The position numbers and the translations under genes were made by a program. A stretch of 64,000 nucleotides of DNA from Gonatopus flavifemur (taxonomy: Eukaryota; Arthropoda; Insecta; Hymenoptera; Dryinidae). This document shows, piece by piece, positions 57,183-64,000 of this stretch; position 1 is the first letter of the stretch, and every line of letters starts with the position of its first letter. Where the stretch lies: contig JAFFJZ010000004.1 in assembly GCA_018340375.1 (NCBI GenBank), forward strand, positions 26,448,001 through 26,512,000, in the 5' to 3' direction. The notes beneath the pieces are model-generated. The model did no database searches and had not been told where the DNA came from. It saw only the letters and a program-made list of their open reading frames with translations.

Positions 57183-58264
57183 CACGGTAAAAAGAAAAAC
57201 TTGATTCCAGTTAAAATATAAGCTGAATTCAAGATGCAGCCGAAAGAAGACTCATCAGACTTAAAGTCAGCTACTGGAAAACCTTCTCAAACTCAAACAA
57301 GAATACAGCTTACATTGATCCCTATTGAACTGAAATCAAAACTGATTTTGAACTGAAATTCAAAGCGAATTGTTCCTGATAAATGGGTTCGTCCATTGTT
57401 TTTTGTTTTGTTCTTCTCAACATAGCGTTACCTATCGACGATGAGGAAGTTGTTTGTGTTTATTCGGAGAATGCAAAATGAAAGTTCCCTGTTGTGTGAA
57501 TTTATTCACTTCACTTGTTGACTATTCAATTATATCATGATCGTAGTTTTTGAAGATTGAACATCTTTAACCCTCATCGGGAGATTCGAACCCACATTGT
57601 TGCTGGAATAACCTGTCCTAGTCCTTTGCGTTTAACCACTTCGCCACGGTACCGTTTCGATCGACACATGTGATAAATAATTTCATAATAGTATAATTTG
57701 ATGGTATGTGTAGTGTGGAGTCGAAGATAAATTTGGAAAACATTTCACGGGAACTGAAAATCAGTGAAAATGTGAATACCCCCGAAAGTTTGAATTAATT
57801 CCAATTTGTGTTGTAATGTTGAAGTGAAAGTGTCGACATAAAAAATCCATTGACAGTGCGGAAAATCCAATAACAAGCTTTTACGAAAGTGATATTACAA
57901 ACTGCTACCGAATTTGTTAGACACCTTGAATAATAAATAAAAAACCTGAAATAATTTGACTGAATTGAAACTGTCATTAATTATATGCAAATATATATGT
58001 GTACGTATAAACAATTGTAACACTGAAAATGAAAGAATTCTGATCTTATTTTCAGATATTTTTTACTGAATTATCCATCCAACTCTACATGGCTGCCTAT
58101 AAGATATGCATTGCTGATAATCAGCATATTATCCGGTTTAATTGAATTTAATACGGCCATAACTGTTTTTCATCCCATATTACGGCTGAAATCGTAACAT
58201 TGCTGATTTTGAGCCTCATCTGAAAATCAGTCGATCATGGAATTAAGATTTACTTTTTACTGTG
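57183..58264. mobile_element. candidate 1.08-kb TIR element containing a tRNA-like sequence
   Basis: CACGGTAAAAAG at the left and CTTTTTACTGTG at the right are inverted repeats with one mismatch, and both are flanked by TA. There is no coding capacity. With ends this short, chance pairing is possible; the TA flanks and likeness to other MITE ends here make it plausible. It carries the pol III-like sequence at 57,574-57,653. Confidence 0.45.
57574..57653 (-). ncRNA. tRNA-like pol III sequence (tRNA pseudogene or SINE head)
   Basis: On the minus strand TGGCGAAGTGG (57,636-57,646) is a full match to the A-box pattern TRGYNNARNNG. GGTTCGAATCT (57,582-57,592) matches the B box except for the last base. 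The spacing fits a tRNA. The T-stem has one mismatch and the acceptor arms do not pair, so it is not a working tRNA gene. It could be the head of a tRNA-derived SINE. Confidence 0.6.
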
Positions 58265-58269
58265 TAATT

Positions 58270-61200
58270 GATTCTCACATATCCTATAACCATCGAAATT
58301 GATAAATTCCTTGAAGTGAAAATCTACTTCTAAAGATTGAGAATCCTGGATTCCGATAGGAGTAAGGATTTTATTCCATAAGAGTGAAAATTTCACTTCA
58401 GTGGAGCGTACATGCACTTTTATGGAGTGGAACTCTCATTCTTATCGGAGATCTTATTTTCAGTCATCAAGAGTGGATTTCAACTCGAAGAAATTCAGCA
58501 AGTGGCTTGGTAATTATCGCTACTTCACTTCCTTCATATAATGGAAAAGTTGAAACAATATACATGCGAAAATTTGAATTCAATCATCCCATTGTAAGAA
58601 GAAATGAAATTTACCGCCTGTATCTTTTATCGATGAATGATCTTCTTAGAAGACTAGAATATTTACTTGTATTCTCCTCGTTCTTCTGAGAGTACTTTAT
58701 TACATATCACAGGAAGTGTTACGACTTTTATGTTCATTATAAATAAGGAATCTCCTAATCCTGAAGCAAAGCATTTTGTGTTTGGATTAGATAATTCCAG
58801 ATTTGGCATTAGATTTGAAGATTCAAAAAAAATGTGAGCGTAACTTCGTAATACCACACGAACGTCAAGGCCGATTATATACATTTATATCTCAAATCTC
58901 ACAGTAGATGAGAAATCAGAGGATTTTTGAAACATCTGAGGAATTCTCTTTCATCATTGAGAAGATCCAAATCTTATCCATGAAGATGTTTATGTGTTCA
59001 TTGAGTTATAGGTGCAAGCTTAAGACATTGGTGATAACATGTAATTCCGTAGACAATAATCCATCCTGTTAATGAATTGACCATCATAAGATATTTAAGT
59101 GCTACTCAAACAAAGTGCTCCTATCGATGTGTCAAGATGGAATGATATATTGGATGGATCTACTCATTAATAATTCTAAGATGACACATTTAGATTATAC
59201 ATTATAGTTATAAAATCTCTTCGACAAATCGAAGATTCTGGGGATTCTGGGTTTGAGAACTAATATTTGTGAACATGAACGCAGTTTTTTGACTGATTTG
59301 ATCTTCTTGTGAGCTGTTGAAGATTATCTATTCTGATTTATTTCCAATACCTCGAAGACTGTCAGTTTTACCGAAAATTTGTTCATACAATGTTCTATAC
59401 ATTGACGAACACTAACATTATGTCGAATTATATGACAAATCAAAATCATTTTTCAAATCTTCCATACCATTTTTGTAAATTTTTCAAATTTTTGAATTTT
59501 TTACAATAATTTCATTTAGGGTGGCGTCGTTTTGAATCCTTTGATACATACATTTGTGTGAACTCATGATTGGAAGATTCATTGTCCCTACACGGAGAAA
59601 ACTATATGGGATTGATTATCATTCGTTCCGGTTCTCATTGTGGCTTTAGGATACGAATTGAGTGATCACGCGCGATTTGGTGATCATTACGATGTTCACT
59701 GATCGTTTCCATAGTCACGTGAACAGTTTATCGTGCTCACTCTGATTCTAAATGGTACTCATTTTTGCAAAATCTAATCTTCATCATAATTTTGAGGGTA
59801 TATGAACGTGTATTTTCTCCAGCGAGAAAGACTCCTGAATATTGTTGGAAAAAAAAAAATAGTGAAGAGAGTGTGCTTTTTTCAGGTCCTCCATTAATCT
59901 TCCAGCAGGCGCGTAGGTGTATAAAATACACATGAATTGGATTTTTGTTGAAAATTTATCCGAAACACAATACAAACGATCAGAGAGTGTCCTTTTGTTG
60001 TTGATTTTTACACAAAATCACCAATTGCCCTCGACTTGTTTTCTGTGCCATATGTACGGAATGAAATTCACCAGCTGCTCACACTTGTAAATTTCAATTT
60101 CATCAATATTGATGGAATTCCATAAGTTGGTTTCATTAGTGGGATTGTTCAAATTTTGTTGAAAGCACGTATATAGTGAGGCGGGTTGTCGTGTGACAGG
60201 GGTTTGAATTTTAACATCTTTTTCATCTGCGTTGCTTTCGGAAAAGTCACAATCATTACTTTTGTACAATCAAAATATGTTATTATTGATATTGTTAGGA
60301 TTTTTCCTGAATTTTCATAATAAAAATCACTTTACTTATGCGGAGAGAATATTTCACATAGAAGTTCAACTTTCAAATGTATTTTTGCGTTTTTTGTTGA
60401 ATGCAACCCTTTTGATTTTGATAAAACTCATTTTCTGATTCTAATTTAGTGAGAATAGAAATTCATTCTCATCATTGAAACAAAATTATATTCTCAAGTT
60501 TCAATTGAATAGTGACTGTGTGGGTGTCTGCAGAGAAAACTGATTGTATTTCATTTATAATACAACCTATCTCATTTATTCAATTGTGAATTTTTATCTT
60601 ATTCCATTGTCATTGATTGACAGTTATGTGTCGTTTTGAATTCAATGAGATAAGTATCAAACAAGTGAACCTTCTTCATTTTCGAAGTTTTTATGAAAGT
60701 CTTTCAAACCTGACTTCTGATTTTGAACACCAAAAATTGTTCTGATCACCAATACAATCATTGAGTTTCAACTCATCTAGGAAGTAAAATGTCACCCTCG
60801 TAATGAAGTATGAAGCTTTACGTTCCGTATAATGGTTTCTCAACACATTCATAACAAATAATTTGTCTGATTTTAGAAACATTCAATTATGACATAAGGT
60901 TTGCAAAACCTGGAAAATCCATTTCTCTTGCTGGTGATTCTATTCAACATTAGCCTGTGAGTGGTCAATTCCGTTAGAATTCCAAAATTGGTACAAATCC
61001 TTCAATGCACACGACATAGTCCCAGTGACATTATAATGATATCATTGTGATGACGTCTCTATTTCCTCAAAATTATGCTATCAGAAGTCACATAATGTTT
61101 CTTCGACCTACATCAGATTGTGCTGATCAGACTAGTGATGTGAACCACACATATATGATTCCGAAGATGTTCAATAGCATTCAATGGGATGATACGGAAA

Positions 61201-61775
61201 TTCAGAGCTCTTGTAATAAGAGTTTATACATTCTCAATAAATTATGAAAATTGAATTGAAAAACAATGAATAAGATAACTGGAACCAAATGTTTCCGTGA
61301 GTGTATTGATATGCAAATTGGATTGAGCGATCGTTATTCATTTGAATGGGAAGTATTTCTCATAGGAAAATCATTGTCATACGTTTTGATCAAGCTCAAG
61401 AACATTTTACAAGCCTTTCTATTATCAAACCCGTGAATTTTAGGGAAAATGATTATTATGTATTCATTGAAATTCACAAAACACAGGACATATGTATTTT
61501 TCGAAAAAAACAATTAGAACGATTCGATTTTTATCACAGATTATTCATGGTCCTTCCTTCCAAGTGGGTGAATTTTCGATAATAGAATACAGGACATGAC
61601 AACTGAAATTGCAATCACGATCGCATGCAATACTGTTAGATGCAGGGTTGCCGAAAGATCCCGAATTCCAACGGAATCAACCTATCACGCTCTTGCACCG
61701 ATGAATGAATGAATTTCATCATGAATGAATTTCATCATGAATCAATTAACGCGAAAGAATAAATAAGCCGTCAGA
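58270..61775. other. 3.5-kb non-coding stretch
   Basis: AT-rich. The longest frame (58,384-58,689, 101 codons) has no recognisable motif. A lone MITE-like end (ACACGGAGAAAA) is at about 59,590. Confidence 0.5.
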
Positions 61776-61779
61776 AATT

Positions 61780-62515
61780 TATTGGGAATCCACCAGGAGT
61801 TCGTCAAAGGTCTGTCAAGAATTCGTCAGAACTCCATCAAAAGTCCATCAGGAGTTCATTGGAAACCCATGTGCAGTTCGTAAAAAGTCTGGCAGAAATT
61901 CGTCAAAAGTCCTTCAAAACTTCGTCAGGAGTCTATCAATAGTTGTTGGGAATCCATCAGAGGTTTGTCAAAAGTGTGTCACGGGTTTGTCAGAAGTTTA
62001 TGAAAATCTCGTCAAAAGTCCGTTAGCAGGTCATCAAAAGTCTGTCAGATGTTCGGCAAAAAATCGTCAAAGGTTCGTCAAAAGTCCGTCAAAAGTCTGT
62101 TAGAGGTTCGTCTAAAGTCTGTCATGAGTTCGTTAGAAGTCCATCAGGAGTTCATTAAAAATTCGTCAGAATTTCGCCAAAAGTTCGTTGGATGTTCATC
62201 ATCGGTTATTGAAAAGAGGTTCGGAAATTGAAGTTGATGGAAATTCCATCAAAAGCCCGTTGGAAGTTTATGAAAACTCTGTCGGAAGTTCGTCAGAAGT
62301 GTGTCAGAGGTTTATCAAAATTCTGTTAATAATGTACCGGAAATTTGTTGAAAGTTCAATCAAATCATGCAACAGTCCGTTAAAAGTTCATCAAAAGTCT
62401 GTCGGAAGTTCGTCAAAAGTCTGTTAGTGGTTCGTCGGAAGTTTGTCAGAAGTTCGTCAAAAGTTAGTCAAGAATCAGTCGGAAGTCCAGCGAAAGTTTG
62501 TCGGAAGTGTTTGAG
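61780..62515 (+). repeat. ~11-bp degenerate minisatellite
   Basis: About 730 bp made of variants of AAAAGTTCGTC / AGAAGTCTGTC / AGGAGTCCATC, mostly 11 bases apart with occasional 10- or 12-base steps. Short frames through it (60-79 codons) are rich in Lys, Ser, Val and Phe because of the repeat and are not genes. Confidence 0.88.
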
Positions 62516-62519
62516 TGTC

Positions 62520-63410
62520 CACCGGAGTCTGGGGAATCTGTCGAGAAGTTATTGAACTTCCACAAATAATGTTCCGCTCAAAACCTTCCATGAGCCCAAG
62601 ATTGGTGTTCAGTGTGGATTCTGAATTGCGGCATCCCTTGAACCTCGCTAAGGTATTGGGAAGGAATGACATTCCCAATTACGTCCATTCCGCTGGAACA
62701 ACCAAATGAGATCAATCAAATATAAACCATATGAGAATTTTTCGAGAGAAGTCGTCATAGGAGATCAGGTTTCTTGTGGACTTTGGCATCGTAGAGCATA
62801 CGTGAGGGGAACATCTGGGCATACTGATCATATTGTGAACAAGAGTATGCAGTGTGGAAAGATATTACAATCTGAGAGTATGAATTAAACTGGGAATCCA
62901 TACTTGTCGGCAGAGAGACTTAGGCTCAGACTATTACAATATTTGTCTTTTTGACGAGTCACATTTTCACATCAAGTATCCATCAGAGTTAGAAATAGGG
63001 ATCTGCCACAGTTTGTTGAAGTGGAGTGGAAAAATCCACGATAGTTTGCAGCATACCTGAGGAATCGGGGTCACAGTAAATGTCGAATATCCGTATATAT
63101 GCATTCATCTTTGGCTCCCCAAGTCCCCTCAGGTTCTTGGAGTTCGAATCAACTCCATGGGACTGGAAGCATGGTTCGGAACATGTACCGCGAAACTCGA
63201 TGTATTCGAAGGAATAGAGGGTCGGGTCGTTGTACTTCGTACACGACTCTTAGCTAGGGTAGTGTGGGGAGGGTGGGATTGGCAGGCAATACTCCGCCGA
63301 TACAGAATACACAGTGGTTAGGGAATTCTATGAACAGGATGTCAATACTCCTCTTGCTTCAGTAGTGGCCAAGCCTAGCCAACCAGGGAATTAACTAGTA
63401 GCCACCCTCT
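62520..63410. other. non-coding stretch
   Basis: Slightly more GC-rich than the preceding 20 kb; no gene or mobile-element domain recognised. Confidence 0.45.
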
Positions 63411-63416
63411 CACGAC

Positions 63417-63512
63417 TGGGTGCATGCAGAAGATTTGAAACCTTGGATAGAAAGAGAAGTCAGATGCCGCATCTCTTTTCAGCTAAGGTTTCGAATCTTC
63501 TGCATGCACCCT
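63417..63512. repeat. short inverted repeat
   Basis: GGGTGCATGCAGAAGATT with GAAACCTTGGAT is complementary to AGCTAAGGTTTCGAATC with TTCTGCATGCACCC; a purine-rich GAAAGAGAAG/CATCTCTTTTC pair continues the stem. The loop is ~10 bp. Confidence 0.8.
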
Positions 63513-64000
63513 CACGGCTAAGAACACAACCAACGAAGCCTCTGATAGGCCATTGGAAATCTTGGATAGATTCGTTCCTCGATAAGCAGGACGATCATAA
63601 ACCCGGAATTCAAGACCCCGGAATCGTTATTGATTCGTCTCCATCCGAGCCAACCAGATGATTCAATGTATTGATTGACAGAGAACACTGGGTTCTCTCC
63701 AGATTCCTAGTCAATCGCGTATGGTTATGTCTCAGATCGCGGAAAACGACTATCTCGTGGATCTCTACTACTGACGGGTAACGCGTATTGGAAAATTCCG
63801 TGAGATCCCCCGTGGGATCATTTTTTAAACGTCGCGTACTAGTTGGCCGTATGTGCACACGTTTGATAGTATAAGCCTTGAAAAACGTAGTCAAAAGTTG
63901 ATTGGGTCTCCATCATTTTCGTGAATTGATTGAGCATTCATTCTCATGTGTCATTTTGTAATTAGTTTCAAGTTTGATTGTTTGCTTTGAGTTTTGATCA
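63513..64000. other. non-coding stretch to window end
   Basis: No feature supported. Confidence 0.4.

Noticed and set aside
57574..57653. Functional tRNA gene
   Set aside because: Acceptor arms do not pair and the T-stem has a mismatch; kept only as a tRNA-like sequence.
58384..58689. 101-codon plus-strand frame
   Set aside because: No motif; length is within chance expectation for this composition.

Overview
The window looks like nuclear DNA of a eukaryote, most likely an arthropod and probably an insect. The reasons are its low gene density, AT-rich non-coding sequence, a mariner transposase, two kinds of non-LTR retrotransposon, a hAT transposase, many TA-flanked short inverted-repeat elements, and tandem satellite-like arrays. 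I cannot name the species. I found no host gene I would defend: every convincing protein-coding signal belongs to a mobile element or to a broken, multicopy repeat family.

Layout from left to right. 1-291 is a mariner fragment. 590-3080 is a strange array rich in TGTAC, GTATAC and ACAATGTA, with a roughly 200-bp unit in its first half. 4.47-6.17 kb (minus) is a frameshifted member of a Cys-rich multicopy protein family; a 100-bp piece of the same gene lies inverted at 6.43 kb beside a foldback element (6.56-7.10 kb). 7.7-11.3 kb (minus) is transposase A, split by a 1,484-bp solo LTR with a 4-bp target duplication, followed by an array of exactly 163-bp units (11.54-12.52 kb). 14.5-18.14 kb (minus) is transposase B, related to A, whose C-terminus carries a ubiquitin-specific-protease-like domain. 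B is cut at 18,142 by a 7.4-kb block (18,143-25,569). That block has inverted 246-bp tandem-repeat arms, holds two LINE copies in opposite orientation, and is flanked by a 10-bp direct repeat. 26.2-28.1 kb (minus) is a 5'-truncated R2-like retrotransposon with a restriction-like endonuclease. 29.56-30.93 kb is a 1.38-kb near-perfect palindrome. 31.43-34.13 kb (plus) is a LINE with an intact 5' end, joined abruptly to a mariner remnant (34.13-35.13 kb). 35-47 kb is mostly non-coding, with a decayed hAT transposase (39.6-41.8 kb, minus) and many short inverted-repeat elements. 47.13-53.24 kb is element C: exactly 185-bp tandem repeats in inverted orientation on both sides of a transposase plus Ulp1-like (C48) peptidase gene. 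54-64 kb is non-coding, with a LINE scrap, foldback elements, a tRNA-like pol III sequence and an 11-bp minisatellite.

The most interesting theme is a group of MULE-like DDE transposases. Two of them carry different ubiquitin/SUMO-type cysteine-peptidase domains (USP-like in B, Ulp1-like in C), and at least one has long terminal arms made of short-period tandem repeats. The second is the LINE, where an A_AAA_AAC heptamer sits in the right phase to join the ORF1 frame to the ORF2 frame by a -1 ribosomal frameshift.
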